Shown: positions 26,552-36,095, numbered from the stretch's first letter. The stretch: DNA of 64,000 nucleotides from SZUA-547 sp963669315 (GCA_963669315.1 OY770021.1:1798001-1862000); one strand, 5' to 3'. Notes: a model not told the origin generated them from the letters alone. Numbers and translations: made by a program.

Positions 26552-27175
26552 TCAGTGGATCAACTCGTCCGCCCGAACGCCCCACAGCGCCGATTTCAGC
26601 GCCCAGCCTTCATGTCCGTCCATCTCCACCTCGCACCAGGCTGGTCCGCATACCTCGATCCACGCCAGCACGCCGCGCTCCGCGCGCGCCAGCGGATCGG
26701 ACTGCCGTGACGGCTCGTCCATCAGCAGCGCTTCCGGCGCTATGACGATCACGCTGCGCGCGCCGCGCAATAGAGAGTGATGGACCCAGCCGGACGCGCC
26801 GTCATGGTCGCGCACCTTACGCCAGTTCCCGTGCTCGGCGATCACTTCGACCGGCAGGCCGCGCCGCACGAAAACCCAGTCGACTCGGTGCGACAGGCTG
26901 GGGCCGCGCCGCGCGTTGACTTCGGCCGACTTCAGGCTGACAAAGCGGGGGATCGGCAATCCGGTCGCGCCGCCGCGCTGCGGCGCGCTGGCGACCGCGA
27001 TTTCCTGCGTGTCCGCGGTTTCGGCCTCGCCGGTCGATTGGGCGGTTCCGGATGCAAACGCGGCCGTCAGAACACAGGCCGCCATGGCGCCGCCCGCCGA
27101 CATGCGTTTCAGAAATCGAAGGATTTCGCGCGCGACACATCGCCGTGACGGCGCGCAACTGCCCAACCAACCCAT
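26552..27175 (-). CDS. Exported bacterial SH3-domain protein
   Basis: 207-residue protein with a basic N-terminus, a hydrophobic signal-like stretch (residues 30-45, AMAACVLTAAFASGTAQ) and one clear SH3b domain (about 80-140: KSAEVNARRGPSLSHRVDWVF, then WRKVRDHDGASGWVHHSLL). A second, weaker repeat follows (ARAERGVLAWIEVCGPAWCEV, WALKSALWGV). Such proteins are thought to bind cell-wall peptides; no enzymatic domain is present. It is divergent from the 2-hydroxyacid dehydrogenase, an arrangement I recall as common in Rhodobacterales. Confidence 0.75.
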   Translation of the reverse strand: MGWLGSCAPSRRCVAREILRFLKRMSAGGAMAACVLTAAFASGTAQSTGEAETADTQEIAVASAPQRGGATGLPIPRFVSLKSAEVNARRGPSLSHRVDWVFVRRGLPVEVIAEHGNWRKVRDHDGASGWVHHSLLRGARSVIVIAPEALLMDEPSRQSDPLARAERGVLAWIEVCGPAWCEVEMDGHEGWALKSALWGVRADELIH

Positions 27176-27274
27176 AATTTCACCGCCCCCGACGCCTTAG
27201 GTTCTTTTATTGCGCGTCTTTTCATCCTAGACACTACCACAAGATCGCGCTGTTTGAGGAGGTGTTTCACGGCC

Positions 27275-28261
27275 ATGACTGACCGCAATCTTCGCGTGGT
27301 GGTGACGCGACGCCTGCCAGAGCCCATCGAAACCCGGATGAGTGAGCTGTTCGACGCAAGGCTCAATGATTCGGATCAACCGATGAGCGCCGCCGATCTG
27401 GGCGCAGCGATGCGTGAGGCCGATGTTCTGGTGCCCACGCTCAGCGACCAAATCGATCAGAAGCTGCTGGCCCAGGCTGGCCCGAACATGCGCCTTATCG
27501 CCAATTACGGTGCCGGTTTCGATCATATCGACGTCGAGACCGCGCGCCGTCGCGGCATCACCGTGACCAACACTCCGGGCGTGCTGGCCGAGGATACTGC
27601 GGACATGTGCATGGCGTTGATTCTCGGCGTGCCTCGCCGCATCGCCGAGGGGCTGGCCGTAATGCGCTCTGACGATTGGCCGGGCTGGGCGCCGACCGGG
27701 CTGACAGGCTCTCGCATTTGGGGCAAACGGCTCGGCATTCTGGGTATGGGGCGCATCGGTCAGGCGGTGGCCCGCCGGGCGAAGGCGTTTGGCCTGCAGG
27801 TTCACTATCACAACAGGCGCCGGCTGCATCCCAGCATCGAAGAAGATCTGGAAGCGACTTATTGGGACAGTCTGGACCAGATGCTGGCGCGGATCGATAT
27901 CCTGTCGATCAACTGTCCGCACACGCCCGCGACCTATCACCTGCTATCCTCGCGACGGTTGCAACTGATGAAGCAAGGCGCCTTCATCATCAACACCGCC
28001 CGTGGCGAAGTGATCGACGAAAACGCGCTGATCCGCGCGCTCGATTCCGGTCATATCTCCGGGGCCGGGCTGGACGTGTTCGAGAAGGAGCCGGCGGTGA
28101 ATCCCCGGCTGCGCAAATTGCCCAATGTCGTGTTGCTGCCGCATATGGGCTCCGCCACCGCTGAGGGGCGGATCGATATGGGCGAGAAGGTGATCATGAA
28201 TATCAAGACATTCGCCGACGGGCACACCCCGCCCGACAAAGTCGTGCCCGCGATGATGTGA
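27275..28261 (+). CDS. D-isomer 2-hydroxyacid (glycerate/glyoxylate) dehydrogenase
   Basis: 328-residue D-2-hydroxyacid dehydrogenase. Rossmann motif GILGMGRIGQAVARRAKAFG, catalytic Arg in INTARGEVIDENAL, Glu in FEKEP and His in LLPHMGSAT are all in place. The best substrate guess is glyoxylate/hydroxypyruvate (GhrB or GyaR type). The frame opens at a TTG, but the ATG at 27275, preceded by GAGGAGG, gives the family start. Convergent with moeB. Confidence 0.85.
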   Translation: MTDRNLRVVVTRRLPEPIETRMSELFDARLNDSDQPMSAADLGAAMREADVLVPTLSDQIDQKLLAQAGPNMRLIANYGAGFDHIDVETARRRGITVTNTPGVLAEDTADMCMALILGVPRRIAEGLAVMRSDDWPGWAPTGLTGSRIWGKRLGILGMGRIGQAVARRAKAFGLQVHYHNRRRLHPSIEEDLEATYWDSLDQMLARIDILSINCPHTPATYHLLSSRRLQLMKQGAFIINTARGEVIDENALIRALDSGHISGAGLDVFEKEPAVNPRLRKLPNVVLLPHMGSATAEGRIDMGEKVIMNIKTFADGHTPPDKVVPAMM

Positions 28262-28273
28262 GGATCGGCGCGG

Positions 28274-29035
28274 CTACTCCGCGCCTCCACACACCGGGCA
28301 ATCCGGGTTCTTCTTGACCCTGATCTTTCGGAACTCCGTACACAGCGCGTCGTAGAGCAGAAGCGCGCCGGAGAGACTCTCGCCCGATCCGACGATCTCC
28401 TTCACCGCCTCGGCCGCCTGCATGGCGCCCATCACCCCGGCCAGCGCCCCCATCACCCCGGCGTCGGCGCAGGTAGGGGCAAGGCCTGCCGCGGGGCGGT
28501 CGGGGAAAATGCACTCATAACACGGTCCGCCGGTCCACGGTTTGAACGTGGAAAGCTGACCCTCCCACTGGCCGATGGCCGCGAAGACCAACGTTTTTTT
28601 TAAGTGCGCCGCCGTGCGAGCGACCAGATAGCGAGTGTCGAAATTGTCCGATCCATCAAGGACAAGATCGAATAAACCGATTAGTTTCTCGGCGTTTTCC
28701 GTAGTCAGGCGGGTCGTGTAGGTCTCAACGGATACCTCCGGGTTTACCCGTGCGATCGTCTCGACCGCGCTGTCGGTCTTGGGCAGCCCGACGGCTTCAG
28801 TCGCGTGCAGCACCTGTCGCTGCATGTTCGAGAGCGAGACCTCGTCATCATCGACGATCCCCAGCGTTCCCACGCCAGCGGCGGCCAGATACAGGAGCGC
28901 AGGCGAGCCGAGGCCGCCCGCGCCGATCACCAGCACGCGCGCCGATTTCAGCTTCTTCTGACCCGGACCGCCTATTTCGCGCAGCACGATATGCCGGGCG
29001 TAGCGCTCCAGTTCATCATCCGAAAAGGCGCTCAT
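28274..29035 (-). CDS. moeB: HesA/MoeB/ThiF-family adenylyltransferase
   Basis: 253-residue E1-like enzyme. Nucleotide motif GAGGLGSPALLYLAAAGVG, DDDEVSLSNMQRQ, and two zinc Cys pairs (CYEC and C-terminal CPVCGG). MoeB adenylates the MoaD C-terminus for molybdopterin; ThiF does the same for ThiS and has the same motifs. No moaD/moaE or thiS is next to it, so the partner is not shown. The start overlaps the dut stop (ATGA), placing it last in coaBC-dut-moeB. Confidence 0.85.
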   Translation of the reverse strand: MSAFSDDELERYARHIVLREIGGPGQKKLKSARVLVIGAGGLGSPALLYLAAAGVGTLGIVDDDEVSLSNMQRQVLHATEAVGLPKTDSAVETIARVNPEVSVETYTTRLTTENAEKLIGLFDLVLDGSDNFDTRYLVARTAAHLKKTLVFAAIGQWEGQLSTFKPWTGGPCYECIFPDRPAAGLAPTCADAGVMGALAGVMGAMQAAEAVKEIVGSGESLSGALLLYDALCTEFRKIRVKKNPDCPVCGGAE

Positions 29036-29508
29036 GCCGAGGGTTTTCCCACACCTGTGGAGCCGAAGCCGCCTTCTCCGCGCGCGGTGTCATCCAGCGG
29101 CCCCTCGGCCCAGATCGCTTGCGCGACCGGCGCAATGATTAGCTGCGCGATACGGTCTCCATGGGAAATCGCAACCGGCGCATCGCCCAGATTGATCAGG
29201 ATTACCTTCACCTCGCCGCGATAATCGGCGTCGATGGTGCCGGGCGCGTTGGCGACGGTCAGGCCGGTCTTCAGCGCCAGACCGGAGCGGGGGCGCACCT
29301 GCCCCTCGAAGCCTTCGGGAATCGCAAGGCGCAGCCCGGTCGGGATCAACGCGCGAGCGGCGGGCGCGATGCTCTCCTCGCCGCTCTCAAGCATCGCGCG
29401 CAGATCCATGCCCGCCGAGCCGGGTGTCTCATAGGCGGGTAGCGGGTGCGCGTCATCGTAATGCGGCAGCTTTTCGACGCCCACGGTTACGGTGCCCTGC
29501 GTCAGCAT
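29032..29508 (-). CDS. dut: dUTP diphosphatase
   Basis: 158-residue trimeric dUTPase with the five family motifs: GSAGMDLRA, PRSGLA, GTIDADYRGEVKV, GDRIAQLI and the C-terminal RGEGGFGSTG that caps the site. It makes dUMP and keeps uracil out of DNA. The ATG at 29508 overlaps the coaBC stop by 7 nt. Confidence 0.95.
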   Translation of the reverse strand: MLTQGTVTVGVEKLPHYDDAHPLPAYETPGSAGMDLRAMLESGEESIAPAARALIPTGLRLAIPEGFEGQVRPRSGLALKTGLTVANAPGTIDADYRGEVKVILINLGDAPVAISHGDRIAQLIIAPVAQAIWAEGPLDDTARGEGGFGSTGVGKPSA

Positions 29509-30746
29509 GTCGCCGTCTCCCGCGCCAGATGCTCGGCGATGCGTCGGGCAAGCCGGTTCGCGACCTCGGATTTTTTCATGCGCGGCCAATCCTCCGCGCC
29601 GTCGCCGGTGATCAGGGTGACGGCATTTTCTGCGCCGCCCATCACTCCGCCGGGCACAGAGGAGGTTTGCGAGACGTCATTGGCGACAATCCAGTCGCAG
29701 CCCTTCTTCACCCGTTTCGCGGTCGCATGCCCGACAACATCGTTGGTCTCGGCGGCGAAGCCGACCACCAGCGCCGGGCGTTCGCCCGCCGGCAGTGCGG
29801 CGACGGTCTTCAGAATGTCCGGATTCTCCACCAGATCGAGCGGCGCGGGCGCGGCGCCTTCCTTCTTGATCTTGGTCTCAGCCAAACTGGCCGCGCGCCA
29901 ATCAGCGACGGCGGCGGCGAAAATCGCGGCGTCGGAGGGCAGGGCGGCCTTTGTGGCGTCCAGCATTTCGATTGCGGTCTCAACCCGAACCACCGCGACG
30001 CCGGTGGGATCCGCCACTGTCGTGGGGCCGCTCACCAGCGTCACATCACCCCCCAAAGCCGCAAGCGCCGCCGCGATCGCTGCGCCCTGCTTGCCCGAGG
30101 ATCGGTTTGCGATATAGCGCACCGGATCGATCGGCTCATACGTCGGACCCGAGGTGACGACGAACTTTTTTCCCGAAAGCGGCCCCTCCGGCGCCTCGCT
30201 CAGTGTTTCCTCTATAGCGGCGAGGATTTCCTCCGGCTCCGCCATCCGGCCGGGGCCGTACTCGCCGCAAGCCATTTCTCCACGGTTCGGGCCAACCGTC
30301 AGAACACCGTCGCTGGCAAGCGTCGCCAGATTGCGCTGGGTCGCGGCGTGCTCCCACATTCGCACATTCATCGCTGGCGCGATCAGCACCCGCGTATCGG
30401 TAGCCATCAGCAGGGTGGAGGCGAGGTCGTTGGCGAAACCATTGGCCATCTTCGCCATCAGATCGGCGGTTGCCGGGGCCACGACGACCAGATCGGCGGC
30501 GCGAGAGAGCTGAATGTGACCCATCTCGGCTTCGTCGGTCAGGTCGAACAGGTCGCGATAGACCTTTTCGCCGGACAGGGACGAAAGAGACAGCGGGGTG
30601 ACGAACTCTTCCGCCGCCCGCGTCGTGACGCAGGTGACGGAGGTCCCGCGCTCCTTCGCGCGGCGGATCAACTCCAGGCACTTATAGGCGGCGATTCCGC
30701 CGCCGATCACCAGAAGGATGCGCTTGCCCGCCAATTCACCAGACAT
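29502..30746 (-). CDS. coaBC: Bifunctional phosphopantothenoylcysteine decarboxylase/synthetase
   Basis: 414-residue CoaBC. N-terminal flavin decarboxylase (VIGGGIAAYKCLEL, HIQLSRAADLVVVAPATAD, PAMNVRMW, ACGEYGPGRM) and C-terminal CTP-dependent synthetase (VTSGPTYEPIDPVRYIANRSSGKQG, then GFAAETND). It makes 4-phosphopantetheine for coenzyme A. Followed by dut with overlap. In relatives it directly follows ubiB; here a Lys-rich gene intervenes. Confidence 0.95.
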   Translation of the reverse strand: MSGELAGKRILLVIGGGIAAYKCLELIRRAKERGTSVTCVTTRAAEEFVTPLSLSSLSGEKVYRDLFDLTDEAEMGHIQLSRAADLVVVAPATADLMAKMANGFANDLASTLLMATDTRVLIAPAMNVRMWEHAATQRNLATLASDGVLTVGPNRGEMACGEYGPGRMAEPEEILAAIEETLSEAPEGPLSGKKFVVTSGPTYEPIDPVRYIANRSSGKQGAAIAAALAALGGDVTLVSGPTTVADPTGVAVVRVETAIEMLDATKAALPSDAAIFAAAVADWRAASLAETKIKKEGAAPAPLDLVENPDILKTVAALPAGERPALVVGFAAETNDVVGHATAKRVKKGCDWIVANDVSQTSSVPGGVMGGAENAVTLITGDGAEDWPRMKKSEVANRLARRIAEHLARETATC

Positions 30747-30816
30747 TGACCGTCCTCTTCGTCAATTCAGGCGGAGTCGTAGTTTGCGAAGGGCGCGCGC
30801 GCAAGGCGGCCGCGCC

Positions 30817-31761
30817 TCAGACCGATTTGCGGGCCGTGCCGACAACCGCCTTTTTGGCGTCTTTCTGCAGGTTTCCCATATTGGTGTAGGCGGCGATGAT
30901 CTTCTTGCCGTCGGCCGATTGCTTCATCGTTTTCAGGTCATAGGGGTTCATCGTCTTGAACGCGCGGTCATAGGGTGCCTTCGCCTTTTCGATCTGTTTC
31001 AGCGCCGCGTAAGCCTTGTCGAGCGAAGATTTGGCGGCGCCCTTGTCGCCCGCCTTGTTGGCTTTCAGCGCATCAATACACAGTTTTTTGGCGGCCTCGG
31101 CGGCCTTCTTGACGCCGTTATGCGCTTTCTGGACCAGCCGCAGATCGAAGGCGCGGTTGTCCGTCTCACCTGTGTCGCGGCCCTTGCGGTCGGCCTTGGT
31201 CATCTTGATTTCGATGGCGGCGATCTTTTCGAAGCCCTTGTACTCCTTCGCCGCCGTCCATTTCAGGATCGCCTCCATGCCGATGATGTGGTCTTCGAGC
31301 CCCTGCGCCTGATCGCCGATCTCCTTGGGCAGCTTCTCCATCTCGGCCAACGATTTGGAATCCTTGGGCAGCAGTTTGCGGGTCTTCTTTTTCTTGCGGG
31401 CGGCGACCTCTTTCTCGACCTTCTTTTTCAGGTCCATCAGGCTCTTTTTCGCCGTCCCGGCGGAGGACATGATTTTCTTGAGCGTCGCCTCTTCCTTGTT
31501 CATCGCTTTGTCGGCGGTGGCGACGGTTTTGAGCACCACTTTGACGTTCTTGTCCGTGATGAAATCCGCCAGCTTGTCGCCTGTCGCACCGCCATTCTTG
31601 GCTTCCTGCACCGCGCGGCCGATCTCCTTGGCCGACTCCATCATCATCTGCTTGTGATGCTCACGGTTGGTGGTGTGAACCTTGTAGTCGTTCTGGCACT
31701 TCTCCGCGGCCTTCTTCAGGGGCGCGAAGTCTTTTTTGAACTTGTCGAGTTCCTTGGACAT
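30817..31761 (-). CDS. Lysine-rich helical protein of unknown function
   Basis: 314 residues, about one in five being Lys, with many Ala, Glu and Met and few aromatics. Predicted almost wholly alpha-helical, with charged heptad-like stretches (LKKKVEKEVAARKKKKTRK around residues 110-128). No signal peptide, membrane helix or catalytic motif is visible, and only two Cys. A good AAGGAG site precedes the ATG, so translation is credible. It lies between ubiB and coaBC, with gaps of 116 and 70 nt on either side instead of overlaps. I recognise no family. It may be a cytosolic coiled-coil or nucleic-acid-binding protein, but there is no direct evidence. Confidence 0.75.
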   Translation of the reverse strand: MSKELDKFKKDFAPLKKAAEKCQNDYKVHTTNREHHKQMMMESAKEIGRAVQEAKNGGATGDKLADFITDKNVKVVLKTVATADKAMNKEEATLKKIMSSAGTAKKSLMDLKKKVEKEVAARKKKKTRKLLPKDSKSLAEMEKLPKEIGDQAQGLEDHIIGMEAILKWTAAKEYKGFEKIAAIEIKMTKADRKGRDTGETDNRAFDLRLVQKAHNGVKKAAEAAKKLCIDALKANKAGDKGAAKSSLDKAYAALKQIEKAKAPYDRAFKTMNPYDLKTMKQSADGKKIIAAYTNMGNLQKDAKKAVVGTARKSV

Positions 31762-31877
31762 CGAAGGCTCCTTGCGTGCTGAGTTCGATCGGACATGATT
31801 GGCGCGCCGATGGGGCGCGAGGGTTGTCGCCGAACCCTAGGCGCTTGGCGTCGCGAATAAAATCGAATTTTCGGCGC

Positions 31878-33416
31878 TTATGTTGAACTGACGACGATCA
31901 GCGCTGCAGCGGCGCCGATCGCCGCTGCGACGGCGAGCGCCAGCCATCCGCGCGGCGCACGGGTATCGGGTTCTGGCGCCGCTTCTTCTTCAGCCAGTTT
32001 AACCAGGAGATTTTCCGCGAGATCCGGTAGGCGAGGCGACAGACGGGCCAGCGCGATCATCGCCTGCTGCAGATCGCGCGCGACCGCCTTGGGGCCAAGG
32101 TTGTCCTTGATCCAGTCTTCGACGACTGGCTTGGCGGCGGTCCACATGTTCGAATTCGGGTCCAGGCTGCGCGCCACGCCCTCGACGACCACCATGGTGC
32201 GTTGAAGCAGAATCAGTTCGGTGCGGGTCTGCATGCCGAAACGTTCAGTCACGTCGAACAGATAGGCCAACACCCGCCCCATGGAGATGTGGCTGGCGTC
32301 CTGTCCGAAGATCGGCTCGCCGACCGCGCGCAGCGCCTGGGCAAACTCCTCGACATCCTTGTCCGCAGGGACGTATCCCGCTTCGAAATGCACTTCGGCG
32401 ACGCGCTTGTAGTCCTTCTGCAGAAATCCGTAGAGGATCTCGGCGTAATAGCGGCGGGTCAGCGCGTCGATCCGGCCCATGATGCCGAAGTCGAGCGCGA
32501 CGATGGTGCCGTCCTCAGCGACCTTCAGATTCCCCTGATGCATGTCGGCGTGGAAAAACCCGTCGCGCAGCGCATGACGCAGGAAGGTCTGGATCATGCC
32601 CTCGGCGAGTTTCGGCAGATCGTATCCCTTGGCCTTCAATTCCTTCAGGTCGCCCATCGGCGTGCCCGCGACCCATTCGGTGGTCATCACCCGACGGGCG
32701 GAGAGCGGCCACAACACGTCCGGCGCGTCGATGTTGGGATCATCCACGGAATTGGCGCGGTACTCCGAGGCCGCGGACGCCTCCAGCCGCAAGTCCATCT
32801 CCATGGTCACCACGCCGTCAAAATGCTCGATCACGGCGGTCGGGCGCAGCCGGCGGGAGTAGGGAACGAAAAACTCGATGACGCGCGCAGCGAAATAGAA
32901 TGCGTCCACATCCTTGCGGAACTCGCGCTCGATCTCGGGGCGCAGCACCTTCACGGCGAGCTTGCGCCCCGTACCCTTTTCCGTCGCGGGATGCACTTGC
33001 GCTATCGAGGCTGCAGCGACCGCAGGTCCGAACTCAGAGAAGAGGGCGTCGACCTGCTGGCCCAGTTCTTTCTCAACGGTGGCGCGGGCCTCGGCGTCGC
33101 TGAAGGCCGGTAAACGGTCCTGCAACACACGCAACTCGCGCGACAACTCCTTTCCGGTCACATCGGGTCGGGTGGAGAGCACCTGCCCGAATTTCACATA
33201 AGCCGGCCCGAGCGCCTGCAAGGCGCGGGCGGCGGGCGGCAGTTCCGCCTCGCCCCTGTCGCCCAGAAACGCTACCGGTCGGGTGAACAGGCGGATCGCC
33301 AGACGCAGCCGGGTGGGCGCCTCGAACGCGTCCAGCACCGCGGGCATGGCGCCGGTGCGCTCCAGCGTCGCGCCGACGCGGCCGAGCCGCCAGAGATGCC
33401 GGATCGCGTGGATCAT
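31878..33416 (-). CDS. ubiB: UbiB, ubiquinone biosynthesis accessory ATPase
   Basis: 512-residue atypical kinase of the ABC1/ADCK family. KxGQ motif (YVKFGQVLSTRPD), LAVKVLRPE lysine, HADMHQGNL catalytic loop and DFGIMGRI are present; two hydrophobic segments close the C-terminus. It supports ubiquinone synthesis, probably by extracting membrane precursors. The ATG at 33416 follows the ubiE stop by 4 nt; upstream in-frame codons lie inside ubiE. Confidence 0.94.
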   Translation of the reverse strand: MIHAIRHLWRLGRVGATLERTGAMPAVLDAFEAPTRLRLAIRLFTRPVAFLGDRGEAELPPAARALQALGPAYVKFGQVLSTRPDVTGKELSRELRVLQDRLPAFSDAEARATVEKELGQQVDALFSEFGPAVAAASIAQVHPATEKGTGRKLAVKVLRPEIEREFRKDVDAFYFAARVIEFFVPYSRRLRPTAVIEHFDGVVTMEMDLRLEASAASEYRANSVDDPNIDAPDVLWPLSARRVMTTEWVAGTPMGDLKELKAKGYDLPKLAEGMIQTFLRHALRDGFFHADMHQGNLKVAEDGTIVALDFGIMGRIDALTRRYYAEILYGFLQKDYKRVAEVHFEAGYVPADKDVEEFAQALRAVGEPIFGQDASHISMGRVLAYLFDVTERFGMQTRTELILLQRTMVVVEGVARSLDPNSNMWTAAKPVVEDWIKDNLGPKAVARDLQQAMIALARLSPRLPDLAENLLVKLAEEEAAPEPDTRAPRGWLALAVAAAIGAAAALIVVSST

Positions 33417-33420
33417 ACGC

Positions 33421-34182
33421 TTAGAGCCGCCATCCGGAGTGAATCGCCGCGACACCCTGGCTGAGATTGCGGTACTTCACGCGCTCAAAGCCCGCGGCGC
33501 GGATCATGCCGGCGAATTTTTCCTGATCCGGGAACTTGCGGATCGATTCGACCAGATACTGATAGGACTCGCGGTCGCCCGCGACTAGCTCGCCCATCTT
33601 CGGAATGACGTTGAAGGAATAGAGATCATAGAGCTTCTGCAGCCCGTCATTGGGCAGCTGGCTGAATTCGAGACACAGGAACCGCCCGCCCGGCTTCAAC
33701 ACGCGATAGGCCTCGGTCAGCGCCTCCTCGATCCGCGTGACGTTACGGATGCCGAAGGCGATGGTGTAGGCGTCGAAACTGCGATCCTCGAAGGGGAGTT
33801 TCATCGCGTCGCCGCACACCCAGTCGAGCTTGGCCTCGATGCCTTTCTCCTCGGCGCGCCTGCGGCCCTCGGTCAGCATCGATTCGGTCATGTCGCAGAC
33901 CGTGGCGTGGCCCTCGCCGTTCAACCGGTCGAGAAATCTGAACGAAATGTCGCCGGTGCCCCCTGCGACATCCAGCAGCTGCGTGCCGGGCTGCGGCGCC
34001 ATCCAGTCGATCAGCGCATCCTTCCAGAGACGATGGATGCGCAGCGACATGACATCGTTCATCAGGTCGTATCGCGAGGCGACATTGGAGAAAACGCCAT
34101 GCACGAGGCCGGCCTTTTCGCCCTCTCGCACCTCGCGAAAACCGAAATGGGTGGTGGAGTCGGAACTTGCTTCGTCGGTCAT
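33421..34182 (-). CDS. ubiE: UbiE, demethylubiquinone/menaquinone C-methyltransferase
   Basis: 253-residue SAM methyltransferase. Motif I LLDVAGGTGDISFRFL, the UbiE signature FGFREVREGEKAGLVHGVF and AFGIRNVTRIEEAL are clear. It methylates C2 in the ubiquinone pathway. The ATG at 34182 is chosen because the longer frame begins with a TTG. Divergent from mutM. Confidence 0.94.
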   Translation of the reverse strand: MTDEASSDSTTHFGFREVREGEKAGLVHGVFSNVASRYDLMNDVMSLRIHRLWKDALIDWMAPQPGTQLLDVAGGTGDISFRFLDRLNGEGHATVCDMTESMLTEGRRRAEEKGIEAKLDWVCGDAMKLPFEDRSFDAYTIAFGIRNVTRIEEALTEAYRVLKPGGRFLCLEFSQLPNDGLQKLYDLYSFNVIPKMGELVAGDRESYQYLVESIRKFPDQEKFAGMIRAAGFERVKYRNLSQGVAAIHSGWRL

Positions 34183-34260
34183 GGCGGGCAAACTAACGCG
34201 CTATGCCAGCGGCTTCCATGGGATTTGGGGCCGACTTCAATCAAATGTCGAAAGGTCGCG

Positions 34261-35127
34261 ATGCCCGAACTTCCTGAAGTCGAGACGGTCCGGCGGGGTC
34301 TGGAGCCGGTGATGGAAGGCAAGCGCCTGTCCCGCGTGATCCAGCGGCGGCCCGATCTGAGATGGCCGTTGCCAGAGCGGTTCGCAGCCCGTCTGACCGG
34401 GCGGCGGATCGGCGCACTGCGGCGGCGCTCGAAGTATCTGCTCATTGATCTTGACCGGGATGAGACGCTCATCATCCATCTTGGTATGTCCGGGCGGTTG
34501 CTGATCGGCGGCGGGACGCTGGGCGAGTTTCATCATGGCGCGGCGGGAGACTCGGATTTCGGCGAGGGCAAGCACGATCATATCGTCTTCGACATGGAGG
34601 GCGGCGTGCGGGTGGTTTTCAACGACGCCCGCCGATTCGGGGCGATGGACCTCTGGCCGACCGCTGATCTCGACGCACACAAGCTGCTCGCGAGCCTCGG
34701 GCCGGAGCCGCTTGGCAACGCGTTCAACGACGACTATCTCGCCAATCGGCTAAACGGCCGCCGCACGCCGATCAAGGCGGCGCTTCTGGATCAGCGTATC
34801 GTGGCGGGGCTTGGCAATATCTATGTCTGCGAGGCGCTGCACCGGTCGGGGATCTCGCCGAAGCGGCTGGCCGGATCGATCTCCAAGCCCCGCATTTCGG
34901 CCCTTTCCACGGCGATTCGCGACACTCTGGTGGATGCGATCGCGGCGGGCGGTTCATCCTTGCGCGACTATCGTCAGGCAGATGGAGAGCTGGGTTATTT
35001 CCAGCATTCATTCAGGGTATACGGACGGGAAGACGCGCTGTGCCGGACCGACAATTGCGACGGGACCATTCGTCGTATTTCGCAATCCGGCCGCTCCAGT
35101 TTTTACTGTCCGAATTGTCAGCGTTGA
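34261..35127 (+). CDS. mutM: Formamidopyrimidine-DNA glycosylase
   Basis: 288-residue Fpg/MutM. N-terminal catalytic Pro-Glu (MPELPEVETVRRGLEP), helix-two-turn-helix near residue 160 (LLDQRIVAGLGNIYVCEAL) and C-terminal zinc finger C-X4-C...C-X2-C (CRTDNC, FYCPNCQR). It removes 8-oxoguanine. The frame is open into ubiE's antisense, but the ATG at 34261 gives the invariant N-terminal Pro2. Confidence 0.96.
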   Translation: MPELPEVETVRRGLEPVMEGKRLSRVIQRRPDLRWPLPERFAARLTGRRIGALRRRSKYLLIDLDRDETLIIHLGMSGRLLIGGGTLGEFHHGAAGDSDFGEGKHDHIVFDMEGGVRVVFNDARRFGAMDLWPTADLDAHKLLASLGPEPLGNAFNDDYLANRLNGRRTPIKAALLDQRIVAGLGNIYVCEALHRSGISPKRLAGSISKPRISALSTAIRDTLVDAIAAGGSSLRDYRQADGELGYFQHSFRVYGREDALCRTDNCDGTIRRISQSGRSSFYCPNCQR

Positions 35128-35201
35128 CCTTTTGCGCGGTTGATCGACCTCGGGCGATCCGCTAAGCCGCGCTCCGGACTTAAAATACCGAGGCAGCCGC
35201 A

Positions 35202-35978
35202 ATGGCCTATGAGACCCTGATCGTTGAGACCCGCGACCGCGTGGGCGTCATCCAACTGCACCGACCGGACGCGATGAACGCCCTCAACAAGCAGTTGATG
35301 GATGAACTATCGGATGCGCTGAGCAAATTCGACGAGGATGATGCGATCCGCGCGATCGTGCTGGCCGGTTCGGACAAGGCTTTCGCCGCCGGCGCCGACA
35401 TCAAGGAGATGCGCGAAAAGAGTTTCGTCGACGCCTATCGCGAGGATTTCATCACCGCGAACTGGGAAGCGGCGGCCAAAACCCGCAAGCCGATCATCGC
35501 CGCCGTTTCGGGTTATGCGCTGGGCGGCGGATGCGAATTGGCGATGATGTGCGATTTCATCTACGCGTCTAACACGGCGAAGTTCGGGCAGCCGGAGGTC
35601 TCGATCGGCGTCATGCCCGGCGCGGGCGGCAGCCAGCGTCTGGCGCGCTTCGTCGGCAAGTCCAAGGCGATGGAGATGTGCCTGACCGGGCGGTTCATGG
35701 GCGCGGAGGAAGCCGAGCGCTCGGGCCTGGTCAGCCAGGTGTTCCTGGTCGACGATCTGATGAACGAGGCGCTGGCCACAGCGGCCAAGATCGCTGAAAT
35801 GCCGCCGATCGCCGTACTGGCGATCAAGGAATCGGTCGATCGCGCTTTCGAGACCACGCTTAGTGAGGGAATCAGGTTTGAGCGGCGACTGTTTCACGCG
35901 CTGTTCGCGACCGAGGATCAGAAAGAGGGCATGGAGGCCTTTGTCGACAAGCGCAAGGCGCAGTTCAGCGGTCGCTGA
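35202..35978 (+). CDS. Enoyl-CoA hydratase
   Basis: 258-residue crotonase-fold hydratase. Oxyanion-hole motifs AFAAGADIKEM and SGYALGGGCELAMMCD, with the catalytic Glu in FGQPEVSIGVMPGAGGSQRL. It hydrates 2-enoyl-CoA in beta-oxidation. 74 nt after mutM on the same strand; it is often found here, near rpsT, in Rhodobacterales. Confidence 0.93.
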   Translation: MAYETLIVETRDRVGVIQLHRPDAMNALNKQLMDELSDALSKFDEDDAIRAIVLAGSDKAFAAGADIKEMREKSFVDAYREDFITANWEAAAKTRKPIIAAVSGYALGGGCELAMMCDFIYASNTAKFGQPEVSIGVMPGAGGSQRLARFVGKSKAMEMCLTGRFMGAEEAERSGLVSQVFLVDDLMNEALATAAKIAEMPPIAVLAIKESVDRAFETTLSEGIRFERRLFHALFATEDQKEGMEAFVDKRKAQFSGR

Positions 35979-36030
35979 CGGGCGGTCTCGACACAGTGGT
36001 TCGCCCTTTTGGCGCAAGCGCTTTTCCGCC

Positions 36031-36059
36031 TTGACGGTTTGGGGGCGCGACAGTATAGA
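36031..36059 (+). promoter_or_regulatory. Sigma70 promoter for rpsT
   Basis: TTGACG (36031-36036), 17-nt spacer, TATAGA (36054-36059), the strongest consensus match in the window. Start near 36066, about 30 nt before the rpsT ATG. Confidence 0.75.
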
Positions 36060-36095
36060 CGCGGCCTGTTTTCAACACGCTTGGGACGAGATCAC

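Noticed and set aside
28274..29035. ThiF rather than MoeB
   Set aside because: Motifs do not separate the two, but no thi genes are near; MoeB kept as the more common call with reduced confidence.
31820..31838. AGGGTT/AACCCT hairpin as ubiB terminator
   Set aside because: A 6-bp stem without T-tract; too weak to annotate as a terminator.
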